Shown: one piece after another, positions 44,235 to 56,441 of the stretch
How the letters are laid out: each line of letters opens with the position of its first letter
Position numbering within the stretch: the first letter of the stretch is position 1
Assembly: GCF_009727055.1 (NCBI RefSeq)
Contig: NC_052350.1
Location: forward strand, 19,856,104-19,920,103
Source of the DNA: Benincasa hispida
Taxonomy: Eukaryota > Streptophyta > Magnoliopsida > Cucurbitales > Cucurbitaceae
DNA length: 64,000 nt
Direction of reading: 5' to 3'
Notes under the pieces: generated by a model
The model's input: only the letters and a program-made list of their open reading frames with translations
Database searches by the model: none
Told to the model about the DNA's origin: nothing
Made by a program: the position numbers and the translations under genes

Positions 44235-45286
44235 TGAAGGATATCGGACATGAGGATTTCCATGAGCAGCGGAAGGATCGTTCCAAATATCATTTGTATA
44301 TGAACATACACAATTACAGTCACAAAGGGAAACAACGGGCTATGCACAAAACAAAAACTACAGCATGTTTTACTATAGGACCAAGGGAAGAATTCATATA
44401 CCTTTGAAGACACATCTTCAAGATCCCTAGATCACGAATGCTGAAACAATTGGCAACACTGAAACACTCGAAGGCTCATACAACACGACCACTATACTGC
44501 ACGATCACAGCAAACTTGAACAAAGTAATCACCAAGGTCACGAACACTCTGAACACCACAAACGACCTCCACAAAACCTCGACTGTGTCGAGTTGAGTAT
44601 GTCACCACCAAAAAGGTTACCTTGGTATTCTCGGTGTGAGAATCTAGAGTGTGGGCTCTGTGTGGACTTGGTTAGAGGATGAGACCGACAGAGAACAATC
44701 GTGTAAATGATTGAGCAAGCGGGAGATGATAAAGCTTATCGTATAGGTCAATGCCCAATCGTTTATTAAAAGCTATGCGATCGTCTAGTTAAAGCTATGC
44801 GATCGTTTAACTAATCATCTAGCTGGGATTTTATCGTTTAGGAACACTCCACGATCGTCTAGTCTCTCAAAGCTGTTGTTTAATAAATCTGATTTACTTG
44901 ACAATCTTTTCTGTGACTAATTTCAAAAAAGGAATTCTCAATTCAACAACTACTAATTTAGGAAAATATATTTCCTTTTATCACACAGTAACCATGAAAC
45001 CACTAATAACCTCACACTCAATTGGTTATTAGAGAAAAAGAGATAATTATCTAATAATTAATATTATTATAAATATAAATGATAACCAACTTACCATATT
45101 ATATTTATAACCTATAGTTTTAATATTTTATCTCATGAAACATATAAAACATAGCTCATTTTCTATTCCATGGCAGTTAATGTAAATCTCATTTACATTA
45201 ACCCTCCACTAGATGTATCTCATACATCATACCGATCATATCATATATAATCGAATTACCTCTTGTCAATTTGAACATTTCAAATC
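44235..45286 (-). repeat. Outer copia 3' LTR, part 1 (U5 side)
   Basis: Aligns with the 5' LTR at 63294-63681 over its first 390 bases. It then continues with a CGAT array (44695-44875) and AT-rich DNA up to the inner element's target duplication at 45282-45286. Confidence 0.87.
44695..44875. repeat. CGAT array in the outer copia LTR
   Basis: Words such as GCTATGCGATCGTCTAG and GCTATGCGATCGTTTAAC recur in the LTR itself. Confidence 0.75.
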
Positions 45287-47289
45287 TGAAGGAACTCTTA
45301 TATAAGAGTACCTCTGAGCGGAAGTTGATCTTTCCAAAAGCATTGTGACAAAATTATCACATTTACATTCATATTTACATTCACACATACAGATATGCAT
45401 CGAACTACTAAATTACCAACATTCTTAAAGATAAATAAACAAGAGTCCAAGCAAACTTACTAGTTGAAGACTCTCTTTTCGAAAAACCCCGCTCTCTCTA
45501 TGAATGGACGCTCTCGCTCTCGCTAGAGCGGCAAGCTATCGTTTAACAACAACTGATCGTCTACCACGAATGGAATCCACACAAACAGAAGAAGATGGGG
45601 ACGACACCACCACTTAGAACCCTTAGTATTCTCGGAGTGAGAATCTAAAGAGTGGGCTCTGTTCGAATTTGGTAGAGGGGAGGAGGAAAAAAGATCGTAT
45701 ACAAAAATCAAGCAAATGGGAGAAAAGGCGTGTGTATCGTATAAACAAAGTGCTTGATCGTTTAGGTGAGGTATATGATCGTGTAGGAAAAGGTAAGTGA
45801 TCGTTTATACGATCGTCTAGTAAAAGCTCGGCACTAGAATGCAAACACTTCATGAGCTATTAACTGTGTGTTTTGTAAAATGAAAACCAATTTCATTTTA
45901 TTCTTCAGTTACGAAAATCGAATGGAAATTCCCACTAATGTATGGTTACAGAGAAAACGGCGGCCAATTATCCCATAACTCTCCAATCAACAAAATAATA
46001 AATATAATCATATTATATTCATAACCTATAGTTTAATATCATATATCAACCATAGTGTTTTCTCCTCTACTAGATATAAATCATATTTATATTCAATTTC
46101 CTCCAAATAATGTATCTCATACATAAAGTAAATTATATCATATATATAATTAACTAGTTCAATCATATCATATATAATCGAAGTCCCTCTTGTCAATTTG
46201 AACATTTTAAACTGACCTAAAAACTTATTCTCAACTTGAATCCAAGCTACCAAGGGGACCATATGGGACCTATGGCTCGAAGCTCCAACAGTACGTGAAT
46301 TGCTAACTAAACTCTTTAGTCACGAGATCCACCATCCGTTAAATAACAAACATTCAACTAAAGACCGGCAGCTGAACTCTTCTTACATAGATATATTTCT
46401 GTGTCCATCGAATATAACCAATCATTAGTACGATAACCCTTCAGATGCTCGTAAGTACAGCTAGGCCAACTTATCGATTTGCCCCTGTAGTTACATCTAA
46501 CTCCTTAAGTACCACTGATCCCTCTAATGAAGAATACAACATAGTCCTCTCAGGCCATGAGAACGTATGTGGCACCACATCATTCAAGCCGTGGGATCAT
46601 TCCTTAAGGGAGCAATCTATCTACTTACCCCTGCTTTGGGGAAGAAGTGAATTCCATCTTGTGTAGCTGAGTTTCCAGCTCCCAAATTAGATGAATCTCA
46701 AAAGTGGTAGGTTTGAGTCGGCGACCTGGCCACTCGCACCCATGCAAATCAAAGGATCGCCCTCAAAGGCAGGAGTTCCCAACTCACTCAGGACTGAGGT
46801 CATGTTACTTATGGTCATCCAATTGAATAAAGTCTCTGTCATGAACGACGTTATATAACGAGACGTTAACACTTTATGTTCAGGTCTTATACAAACTCTT
46901 TGTATAGGATGCCCCTGCTCGCACGTCCCCACATGAATGATCAGGATCAAACTATCTGTAGTAAATCATAATACTAGTAACTTGTTCCACAAAGCGGGCC
47001 GCACCCATAGCATTACCAGGATATATTTTCCCTCCTATATCTATATACTACAGACCATTTTTCGTTATCACTTAAGACATGATCCACTTGTATGTCACCA
47101 TATACGTGCTTAAGTTACATAATGAAAACCAGGGATTTTAGTTTATTGGTTTGTGGTAAAGCAAATAAAACTTCCAATGTGTAAAGACAAGTAGTGAAGA
47201 AAATATCATATATTTTACATCACAAGCGTTTGTACAAAACTATGTTTACAAACTACAGGACACGAGATTTTAGGGCATCATTCCTAATA
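45287..47289 (-). repeat. 3' LTR of the inner copia
   Basis: Minus-strand start TATTAGGAATGATGCCC and end AAGAGTTCCTTCA, about 2.0 kb. It aligns along its length with 54384-56436, with many substitutions, so the insertion is not recent. A perfect palindrome ACTCTTATATAAGAGT lies at 45293-45308 near the U5 end and is broken in the other LTR. Confidence 0.9.
45530..45835. repeat. CGAT array in the inner 3' LTR
   Basis: Contains GCTATCGTTTAAC, TGATCGTCTACC, CTTGATCGTTTAGG, ATGATCGTGTAGG and TACGATCGTCTAG, with the corresponding array in the 5' LTR at 54765-54990. Confidence 0.75.
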
Positions 47290-47290
47290 A

Positions 47291-47299
47291 TCTCCCACT
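47291..47299 (-). promoter_or_regulatory. Polypurine tract of the inner copia
   Basis: Minus strand AGTGGGAGA, one base before the 3' LTR start. The same word recurs further into the element (about 47365 and 47535), one copy belonging to the artefactual duplication. Confidence 0.75.
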
Positions 47300-47469
47300 T
47301 TTCTAAAGTGAGTGGGGTGTACAAAAACTAGTACAAAACAGTACACTAGGGCACTAAGGCCTAGTACAATAAAATCTCCCACTTGCCCTAGTCCAACCGT
47401 GGGCGGTCCTGTAGACCCATGCTCTGAAGGTGACCCTCAAACCCTGTAATCATGAGAGCCTTCGTAAAC

Positions 47470-47507
47470 CTGTCTCTTATACACATCTAGATGTGTATAA
47501 GAGACAG
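47470..47507. other. Sequencing artefact: head-to-head Tn5/Nextera mosaic ends
   Basis: CTGTCTCTTATACACATCT (47470-47488) followed at once by its reverse complement AGATGTGTATAAGAGACAG (47489-47507). This is the exact 19-base transposase end used in tagmentation libraries and does not occur naturally in plants. On both sides lie near-identical blocks of about 124 bases (about 47346-47469 and 47515-47638) with a few mismatches. The contig was built across an adaptor junction, and one of the blocks is spurious or comes from another copy. Confidence 0.97.
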
Positions 47508-47556
47508 CAATAAACTAGGGCATAAAGGCCTAGTACAATAAAATCTCCCACTTGCC

Positions 47557-50500
47557 CTAGTCCAACCGTGGGCGGTCCTGTAGACCCATGCTCTGAAGGT
47601 GACCCTCAAACTCTGTAAGCATGAGAGCCTTCGTAAACGGGCCAGCAACGTTGTGCTCCAAAGCGATCTTCATGATGATCACTTCTCTTTGATGCACTAT
47701 CTCGCAGATTAGATGATACTTCTGCTCTATTTGTTTTCCGTGCCTGTGACTCCTGGGCTCCTTAGAGTTCGCTACAACACCACTATTGTCACAATAGAGA
47801 GTGATAGGCCTAGACATATATGGAACAACTTCCAGCTCTATCAGGAACTTCCTGGGTCAGATGACCTTCTTAGCAGCTTCACAAGCTGCTACGTACTCGG
47901 CCTTCATCGTAGAGTCGGCGATGCACCCCTACATTATGCTTCGCCACATTACAACACCTCCGTTAAGAGTAAAACTGACCCTGAAGTGGACTTACGAGAC
48001 TGTTTTTCAGTCTGAAAGTCAGAATCCATGTATCCAGTAAGGATTAACTTAGATCCATACACGTGCATGTAGTCCCTCATTCCCCGCAGATACTTGAGGA
48101 TAATCTTAATTGTAGTCCAGTGACCCTGGCCTGGGTTAGACTAATACCTATTAACTATTCCCACATTATAGTAGATGTCTAGCCTAGTACAGAGCATCGC
48201 AAACATTAGACTACCAACGACAAATGCATATGGGACTTGTCTCATCTCCTCAACCTCCTGAGGCGTCTTAGGACACATGTCCTTAGACAAAATGACTCCA
48301 TGCCTGAACGAAAATAAGCCCATTTTGGATTACTGCGTCGAGTACTCATCTTATTAATGTACGATGGTTGGGACAATGCTAACACTTTATTATTATGATC
48401 CTGAAAGATCTATATACAAAGAACAAACTGAGTATCTCTCAAATTCTTCATTTGGAATTAGGTCACTAACTAGTGCTTAACTGTAGTCAGTGGACCTACA
48501 TCATTCCCAATGAGGAGGATATCGTCTACATACAACACTAAGAAAACTAATGAACTATTGACGATCTTCTTGTAGACACAAGGTTCATCAACATTTTGGT
48601 CAAAGCCATACGATTTGATCGTAGTATCCAACTAAATGTTCCAAGATTGAGATGCTTGTTTCAACCCATAAATGGACCGATTCAGTTTGCAAATTTTTTT
48701 ATCTTGGCCTTGGGTAATGAATCCCTCGGGTTGCACCATGTAAATGGTCTCCTCAAGATTGCCATTCAGAAAAGCCGTCTTGATGTCCATTTGCCAAATC
48801 TCATAATTATAATAAGTGGCAATGGACAGCAGGATGTGGATCGACTTTAACATGGCAACAGGCGAGAAAGTCTCCTCATAGTCGACTCCCTCCACCTGCG
48901 TATAATCCTTTGCCACAAGTCAAGCCTTTAAGGTTTGCACCTTCCCATCAGCACCTCGTTTCCTCTTGTAAATCCANTTTCCTCTTGTAAATCCATTTAC
49001 AACCTATAGATCTTATCGCATCAGGTTGATTTACAAGATCCCATACTGAGTTGAAGTACATTGACTCCATCTCGAGATCCATGGCTTTGACCCATTCATC
49101 CCAGTCTATATCCTCTATTGCCTTCTGATAAGACAATGGATCCTCAACGTCGCCATCTGCTACCATAGCTTGTGAAACCCAGATAGCGAATGGGTGGGTT
49201 TGCAACCCTCTCACTACGTCAAGGTTTCCTCAACTCTTGAGGTGGAACCGACCTACTAGATGAACTATCATCAGTAACTCTTGTTGATGAAGCAGACCCT
49301 TCAACAACTCTTATTGAAGTTTCAGTAGTTTTGTTAAAAAGCTCACGTAACACGACTTTAGTACGTGTACTGTGCTCCCTAATATGATCCTCCTCCAAGA
49401 ATATAGCGTTCGTGGAAACTAACACCCTATTTTTCGATGGATCATAAAAGTAACCCCCTCGTGTACCTTTGGGGTAACCTACAAAGAGGCACAACCTCGA
49501 CCGCGAAAGTGACGTAAACTAGCTTTACGCCCGATCCACAACTTCGGAGGTGTTCTCGCAACACTCTTGGAAGGAACATAGTTGAGTATGTATACCGTAG
49601 TCTCAACTGTGAAACTCCAAAATGAGTCCGATAAGGAAGCGTAACTCATCATCGAACGAACCATGTCCAACAAGGTTCTGTTTCTCGTTTCCGCTACACC
49701 ATTTTGCTGAGGTGTACCCGACACTGAGAGTTGAAAAACGATTTCAAGTTCTATCAAATAGTCCTGCAACTCTGGATCCAAAAACTCTCCACCTCAATCT
49801 GATCGAAGTGTTTTAATCCGTCTATCCAATGCATTTTCAACTTCAGCCTTGAACGCTTTAAACTTTTCAAAAGATTCAGAATTCCATTGCATCAGATAAA
49901 CATATCCATACTTAAAGTAATCATCAGTAAAATTGATAAAATACTCATAGCCTCCTTGGGCTCGCACATTCATAGGATCACAAAGGTTAGAATGTACTAA
50001 CTCAAGAGGCTCTTTGACTCTATAACCTTTTACAGTAAAAGATTTTTTAGTCATCTTACCCTCTGGGAAAGATTCACACACCGGTAAAGAATTTTCTTTT
50101 AACTCACTTAAAAGGCCATTCTTCACCAATCTCACAATCCTATTGAAATTAATGTGCCCTAATTGAAGGAGCCAAAGTTGAGCATTTTCTTATGGAGAAA
50201 TTCGTTGACATTTAAATTGAGTTATGGCAGATTTAAACATCTCTATGTTATGAAGGGAACTTAAGGCTAAAGCTCTTAGCACATACAAGTTATTTTCCAG
50301 TTTAGCTGTACAAATCTCAACACCAGCTTTATAAATAAAAACTTTATCCAGATTAAAAGAAAGGTGCATTTACATTGTAACAGACACTTTACAGAAATTA
50401 AGTTCCTTTTTAAATCAGGAACAACAAAAACATCTTTTAATACAAGAAACATATTATGTAAAGTTAAATCGATGCCTTCCATTGCCACAGTTGAGATGAT

Positions 50501-50639
50501 ATGCCCGATACCTACTCGCATCGTCATCTCACCAGCCTCTAGTCAGGATCTAATTCTTTGAAAAGAAGAACAAACAGGATTAGTGGCGCCCGAAACAATT
50601 ATCCAGGCAGAATCATCATTCTCCACTAAACACGTTTCT
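47557..50639 (-). pseudogene. Inner copia pol: protease, integrase, RT, RNase H
   Basis: From high to low coordinates. Protease AWIIVSGATNPVCSS (near 50590), where the catalytic Asp of DSGATNH is Val. GAG-pre-integrase segment (50276-50527). Integrase with LELVHSNLCDPMN (first catalytic Asp now Asn), FINFTDDYFKYGYVYL and GTPQQNGVAETRNRTLLDMV (third acid present). CLFVGYPKGTRGGYFYDPSK (49219-49494). RT from IDWDEWVKAMDLEMESMYFN through GVDYEETFSPVAMLKSIHIL, IKTAFLNGNLEETIY and LNRSIYGLKQ to VFLVLYVDDILLIGNDV (about 48495-48545). RNase H with ITLYCDNSGVVANSKEPRSH (near 47760) and a C-terminus ending at 47557. Frames are broken many times. Active-site losses in both protease and integrase mean it is dead. 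Confidence 0.92.
48958..48995. other. Assembly gap base with duplicated flank
   Basis: A single N at 48977 lies between two copies of TTTCCTCTTGTAAATCCA. It looks like two contig ends abutted without merging an 18-base overlap. It also interrupts the RT frame artificially. Confidence 0.9.
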
Positions 50640-51481
50640 AGCACATGTAAATCATATTTACCTATGTCTGCCTTGGCCTTAACCTTGGCTTCCTTCCTTT
50701 CCTTCAGATAATGAGGACAATTCCTCTTCCAGTGTCCGTCCTGCTTTCTTTTTCCCCTTACCATCCTTCTTCTTCCCCTTTTAAGAGTTAGAAGTAGAAG
50801 GTGCAGACTTTGTCCTAGAGGTCGAACCTCGATGGAACGTTCTTGAAGACGAGGCAACATTTGCCTTACCTCTTTTCCTCTCCTTACTTTTCAGTAAAGA
50901 TCGGTATGTCTGTAACTCGTTGAGGAGAGTTATGAGGGTATATTCCACTTTGTTAAGAATCGCATTGATAACAAAGTGGAGGAATCTCTCTGGAAATGAA
51001 TCCAGGATTATGCTAACCTGACTGCCCTCATCGATTCTAGACCCATTCATCTCCACCACGTTAAAGTGGACCATCATGTTAAGCACATGTTCACGAACAG
51101 AGGTGCCTTCCTCCATTTTGGAGTTGAAGATGTATTTTAGAGCCTTGTGCTTGAGCTGTCCAGACGGTTGTCCGAACATCCCCCACAAGGACTCCATGAT
51201 CTCACATGCTGAGACCATAGGCTCATACTTCTTGGCCAACACGTCACTAAGACTGACCCAGATATAGGCTTGGGCCTTCTTGTTTACACATGTCCATCGC
51301 TCGTACGCCTCTCGAACATTTTGAGTGGCGTTTAGAGCTGGAATAGGAGGACAGACCTCCATAAGGGCAAACATGAGATCTTTATCGTCGTGATCATATG
51401 TTTCTCACTCGAATAGTTATCGCCAGTAAGTTTTTCGGCGCTTAACAATGCAATTATGTCTGTAGAAAATTTTAAAACCAT
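50640..51481 (-). pseudogene. Inner copia gag
   Basis: It probably starts at 51481: MVLKFSTDIIALLSAEKLTG then DNYSS. It shifts frame near 51390 and continues MFALMEVCPPIPALNATQNV, AQAYIWVSLSDVLAKKYEPM, REHVLNMMVHFNVVEMNGSR and LNELQTYRSLL, the UBN2-type copia gag domain. The zinc knuckle near 50730 reads KQDGHWKRNCPHYL: the second half (H and C) is present, but the CFHC half has been deleted. Gag would form the particle and bind the RNA. This copy has at least two frame changes. Confidence 0.9.
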
Positions 51482-53764
51482 TGCTAAAAAATGAACAAAC
51501 TTTTATAAGACTTTGCTAAACCACATTTTAGCCAAATAATTTTAGCAAAACAGTTTCTAAGTATCCTAAGTGATAAAACTTCTATCTTGCAATGATGCCC
51601 CAGCGAGGCAGGACAAACGTCGCGGTGAGGTGATCAAATGTCCCTTCATTGGGATGAGACATTCTCAACCATCAAGCATAACCAACTCTTGGAACTGAAC
51701 CTAATGGTCTCCATTTATTTGGTCCAGAACTGTTAACCCTTAATAATTTCGCGTAAGTGTAACCCCTCGTTTTCGGTCCTAAAGTCCCGCCCTAATGAGC
51801 CCACCATAGGAAAGAAGTAGATTAGGACAAGAGACTAAGTAACCTTATCCTCTTATAAGAGATCAAATTAAGAAACGCGCAAAACTACCATCCTACAGGG
51901 GGGACACTCCTAGGGTGCCTCGAGGCCATATGTAGAAACTTTATTCAACCTAAGGAGAGATATCGTGGGATATGCTGTCGCACTTCTCACTCCCACTTAT
52001 TTTGAACATTCTCTCCATCCACCTTGATATTGACCTACCCAAACACCATCCTTTAAGGGGATACTCCCAAGGTACCACGAGGCTGAGGGTAGATCTCACA
52101 GTGTGGACAATAAGGGAGAAACGCGAAAGGTTTAAATGAAGCATCAAATGCTCCAAGTACCTCCCACTGAATGTTCTACCTAGGGGTTCATTAACCTAGA
52201 CAATTCGGCTATAGATTTTAGTCTAAGTCATTTTTAAGTCCGCTCAAAAACAACTTTTGTATTTAAAATAAAACAAGTTCAAGTAATCAGATTAAACTCT
52301 TTAATGAACTATCCTTAACTTGAATGCATGCATCAAATTTATCTAATTCATCTTTCCAGGTAGGTTCTCAGGTAGGGGTGTTACGTTTCCATCACTTTGA
52401 ATACCCCAGCCTAGACAGAATCCGCATTAAAGAAAAGGTCCCATATAGATAGATTTGCTACACTTTAACTTTTTTTTAGTAAATTTAATCCTATTAAATT
52501 GATTAAAAGATTAAAGCCTAAGGTTGCTAATCATATTAGAATCACGATCTTAAGTCTATCTCAATCAAGTTTTAAAACATTTTAAAACCATGATTAATCC
52601 TAGGTTGGCATGCATGTCTTTCTTATTGATTTTAGTTCTAATTTCTGTTTATAGCCATTATAAAGAAACAACTAAAACATACATTGCCACACAACAAGGT
52701 ATTTATAATGCTTATAAATTAACCTATGTGTCATGCTTCATACAATGTTCGGTCATTACTATACATAACTTATATATACAAGTAACAACCAATCACACAT
52801 ACTTTCCATTCACCCTTATACTATAACAATTATAATATAAAGATGATGCATGTCTATGCTTTATGCATGCATAAATATAACTCTTATATTATATGATGCA
52901 TGAGCATGCTCTTACGTAATAAAGAATCAAGCTAGGGAACACTCCATATTTACTAAAGTCTTCTTATCGAACCGGCTTCTATTTCAATCCGTGTTGGGCC
53001 GATTGATATGAACAAGCTTCAAATTCAAACATCCAATTTGATCAAAAGGCCTTTGAATTTCATGGGTTTTATGAACGGAAGATTCATGAAACTGATCATT
53101 TCTTCTCTTTTCTTTTTCATTACTTCCATGGTTGGGATCGTACGCTAAGATCCTTAAGCAATCACTTAATGGAAAAGGAACTGTCGACTGAACGTCGATC
53201 GTGTCAACTTATTTCTGTTTAGGAAATGAAAATGGAATCTTACTTCGTAGGGAGAACACCGATTGACTTTTAATGGCCCATGAAGGCTGGCTTTTCAAAG
53301 AGATACTTCAGCTTCGCGCCTGCGGCATTTTCGCCCAGTGTCGCCTGTAATTGTGGAAAAAATGAGGGGATCCTGCAGGATCTTGGTATGGGTCAACTAA
53401 TCATAAGTTGATATGTTGTTAGCTCACACTGAGAATGGCAGACCAGCGACCAATAAAGCCGCTAGGGAAGTGTTTAAGGCCCAGTGGGCAAACATGGCGG
53501 GCTCCGGCTCTGCGGTAAATCATGCTTCTCTAAATCATGACAATTATAATAAAGAGATGATGCATGACCAATGCATAACCTAAGGTGGGATTTTTCTATA
53601 TGTGCATACCATATGACATATAAATAAAACATAAATCTCATGCATAATAACACAGATTAATTGACGGGGATGAACCACCTCAAAAACTGGAATGGAAAAA
53701 TTCTATCTATTACATTTTTCCACCAAGCAAACCGGTTCACAGGCGAACGGGGTCTTGAACCGTC
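51482..53764 (-). other. Inner copia leader with two 158-bp repeats
   Basis: Non-coding leader between primer binding site and gag. Two imperfect repeats about 158 bases apart carry GACACTCCTAGGGTGCCTCG (about 51903) and GATACTCCCAAGGTACCACG (about 52060). The same pair recurs in the outer element's leader (about 61109 and 61268), so it is a conserved leader feature. The rest is AT-rich, with a more GC-rich block at 53250-53520. The frame at 52590-52826 is not convincing. Confidence 0.65.
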
Positions 53765-54060
53765 GGGCGAAGCACCCATCGTTTAGTAAACGCCTCCAGG
53801 TAAACGATCGTGTAGCGCATAAGACGATAATGCACGGTTGTTAAACGATTGTTTAGACGACAACGAAGCTGCGAAGCCCGATCTTCTATACGATCTCTTA
53901 ACACACGAAAGGTAAACGATTTACTTCGCGATCGTATAGTTAGAAACTAAGCGCTGAAGCTTGTTGAGTTATACGATAGTCTAGTGTGCATGCGTAAAAA
54001 AACTCCTGAGTATCCAATACTCAGCGATTTTCTACCCCATCGTCTACACGACCCGACCAA
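53765..54060. repeat. CGAT array in the inner copia leader
   Basis: Contains CCATCGTTTAGTAAACG, GTAAACGATCGTGTAGC, TTAAACGATTGTTTAGACG and GCGATCGTATAGTTAG. It occupies the same place relative to the primer binding site as the arrays at 22447-23072 and 62440-62965. Confidence 0.8.
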
Positions 54061-54369
54061 TGCTTGGTCGTCTTCATCCTCAAAGAACAGCAACCCTTGC
54101 TACAAGCTTCTTCACGAACCACATAAAGACGCAAAAAACTTTGAATACAGACTTGATAGCAGTTAATAATGCCAAAAAACGCAAGGGCCTTTACAATTAA
54201 CTTGAAATGTAAAAGAATTTAACAAATTGAGATTTCATCCCAGAAAATTCCATTAATCCACACATCCACAGACGAATTAACGCTTAAAACAGAGAGTAGA
54301 CGTGCTTCTACCTACTGAGAATATAAATGCAATTCTTTGCATCAATGAATTTGGAATATTAGAAACCTG

Positions 54370-54381
54370 GCTCTGATACAA
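54370..54381 (-). promoter_or_regulatory. Primer binding site of the inner copia
   Basis: Minus strand TTGTATCAGAGC, one mismatch to the initiator-Met tRNA complement TGGTATCAGAGC, two bases from the 5' LTR end at 54384. Confidence 0.85.
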
Positions 54382-54383
54382 AT

Positions 54384-56436
54384 TCAAGGAACTCTTATAC
54401 AATAGTGCCTCTGAGCAAAAGCGGATCTTTCCAAAAGCATTCTGACAGAATTACCACATTTACATTCATACATACAGATATGCATCAAACTGCTAATTTC
54501 CCGACATGCTTAAAGATAAATAAACAACAGACCAAGCAAACTTATCAGTTGAAGACTCTCTTTTCGACAAATCTCGCTCTCTCTACGAATGGATCTCACT
54601 GTTGCTGGAATGGTAAGCTATGGTTTAAAATGGACTCTACACGAACAGACGAAGATGAGGACAACTCCACCACTTCGAACCCTTAGTATTCTCGGAGTGA
54701 GAATCCAAAGAGTGGACTCTATTCGTATTTGGTAGAGGGGAGGAGGAAAAGAGATCATATACAACGATCAAGCAAGTGGGAGAAAAGGCGAGTGTATCGT
54801 ATAGACAAAGTGCTTGATCGTTTAGGTGACACATACGATCTTGTAGGAAAAGGTAAGCAATCGCCTATACGTCATTTAGTAAAAGCTCGACGCTAGGCGA
54901 TCATTTAGTAAAACGTGGGCGATCGTTTAGAAAGAAGCGTGCGTGTGTAAGCGATCATCTAGTAAACTCGAGCTATCGTATGGACTCTCAATTCACTAAA
55001 AGATAGAATGCAAACACTTCGTGAGCTACTAACCGTATGTTTTTCAAAATGAAAACAATTTTCATCTTATTCTTCAATTACGAAAATTGAATGGAACTTC
55101 CCACTAACATATGGTTACGGAGAAAACGGCGGCCAATCATCCCATAACTGTCCAATTAATAAAATAATAAATATAATCATATTATATTCATAACCTATAG
55201 TTTAATATCATATATCAACTATAGTGTTTTCTCCTCTACTACATATAAATCATATTTATATCCAATTTCCTCCAAATTAATGTATCTCATACATAAAAGA
55301 AATTATATCATATTTAATTAACTAGTTCAATCATATCATATATAATCGAACTCTCTCTTGTCAATTTGAACATGTCAAACTGACCCAAAAACTTATTCTC
55401 AACTTGAATCCAAGCTACCAAGGGGACCTTATGGATCTATGGCTCGAAGCTCCAACGGTACATGAATAACTAACTAAACTCTTTAGCCACGAGATCCACC
55501 ATCTGTTAACTGTCAGGAATTCCACTAAAGATGGACAACTGAACTCTTCTTACCACAGATATATTTTTGTGTCCATAAGATATAACCAAACATTAGTACG
55601 ATAACTCTTCACAGATGCTCGTAAGTACAACTAGGCCAATTTATCATTTTCCCCTGTAGTTACATCTAACTCCTTAAGTACCACTGATCCCTCTAATGAA
55701 CAATACAACATAGTTCGACTATTTGTGGACACCTGTCGGACCATGAGAAAGTGTGTGGTACCACATCGTTCAAGCCCTGGGATCAGCCCTTAAAGAAGCA
55801 TCTATCTACTTACCCTTACTTTAGGGTAGAAGTGAATTTCATCTTGTGTAACTGAGTTCTCTGCTCCCAAATCAGATGAATCCTCAAAGTGGTATGTTTG
55901 AGTTGGAGACCTAGCCACTCGCACCAATGTAAATCAAAGGATCGCCCTCAATGGCAATTTCCAACTCACTCAGGATTGAGGTCATGTTACCTATGGTCAT
56001 CCTAGTGAAGTGAAGTCTCTATCATGAACAACGTTTTATAACAAGACGTTAACACTTCGTGGTCAGGTCTGATACAAACTCTTTGTATAGGACGCCCCCG
56101 CTCGCACGTAGCAAGTCAAACACTTGTAACTTTTTTCACAAAGCGGGCAGCATCCGTAGCGTTACCAGGATAAGGTTTTCCTCCTATATCCATATACTAC
56201 GGACCATTGTTTGTTATCATTTAAGACATGATCTAATTGTATTTCACCACATACATGCTTAAGTACATAATTAAAACCAAGTATTTTAGTTTATTGGTTT
56301 GTGATAAAGCAAATAAAACATCCAATACGCAAAGTCAAGTAGTAAAGAAAATATCATATATTATACATCACAAGTGTTTGTATAAAACTATTTTTACAAA
56401 CTAAAGGACATGAGACTTTAGGGCATTATCCCTACA
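54384..56436 (-). repeat. 5' LTR of the inner copia
   Basis: Minus-strand start TGTAGGGATAATGCCC at 56436. The 3' end has GA in place of the usual CA. It carries a CGAT array at 54765-54990. It is preceded by AAATC (56437-56441). Confidence 0.9.
54765..54990. repeat. CGAT array in the inner 5' LTR
   Basis: Contains CTTGATCGTTTAGG, AAGCAATCGCCTATACG, CTAGGCGATCATTTAG, GGGCGATCGTTTAG and AAGCGATCATCTAG. It is longer than the matching array in the 3' LTR. Confidence 0.75.
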
Positions 56437-56441
56437 AAATC

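Larger units (their letters stand above)
45287..56436 (-). mobile_element. Inner complete copia element (minus)
   Basis: 11.15 kb as assembled, with LTRs at 54384-56436 (5') and 45287-47289 (3') and the 5-bp duplication AAATC at 45282-45286 and 56437-56441. It has a primer binding site, leader, gag, protease, integrase, RT and RNase H in order, and a polypurine tract. It sits inside the outer copia's 3' LTR, and the flanking halves of that LTR rejoin colinearly with the LTRs of this element. All frames are broken. Length is uncertain because of two assembly defects (47470-47507 and 48977). Confidence 0.92.

Noticed and set aside
45293..45308. Perfect palindrome ACTCTTATATAAGAGT as a promoter
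   Set aside because: It lies at the extreme U5 end of an LTR and is not kept in the other LTR; TATA-like by chance is more likely.
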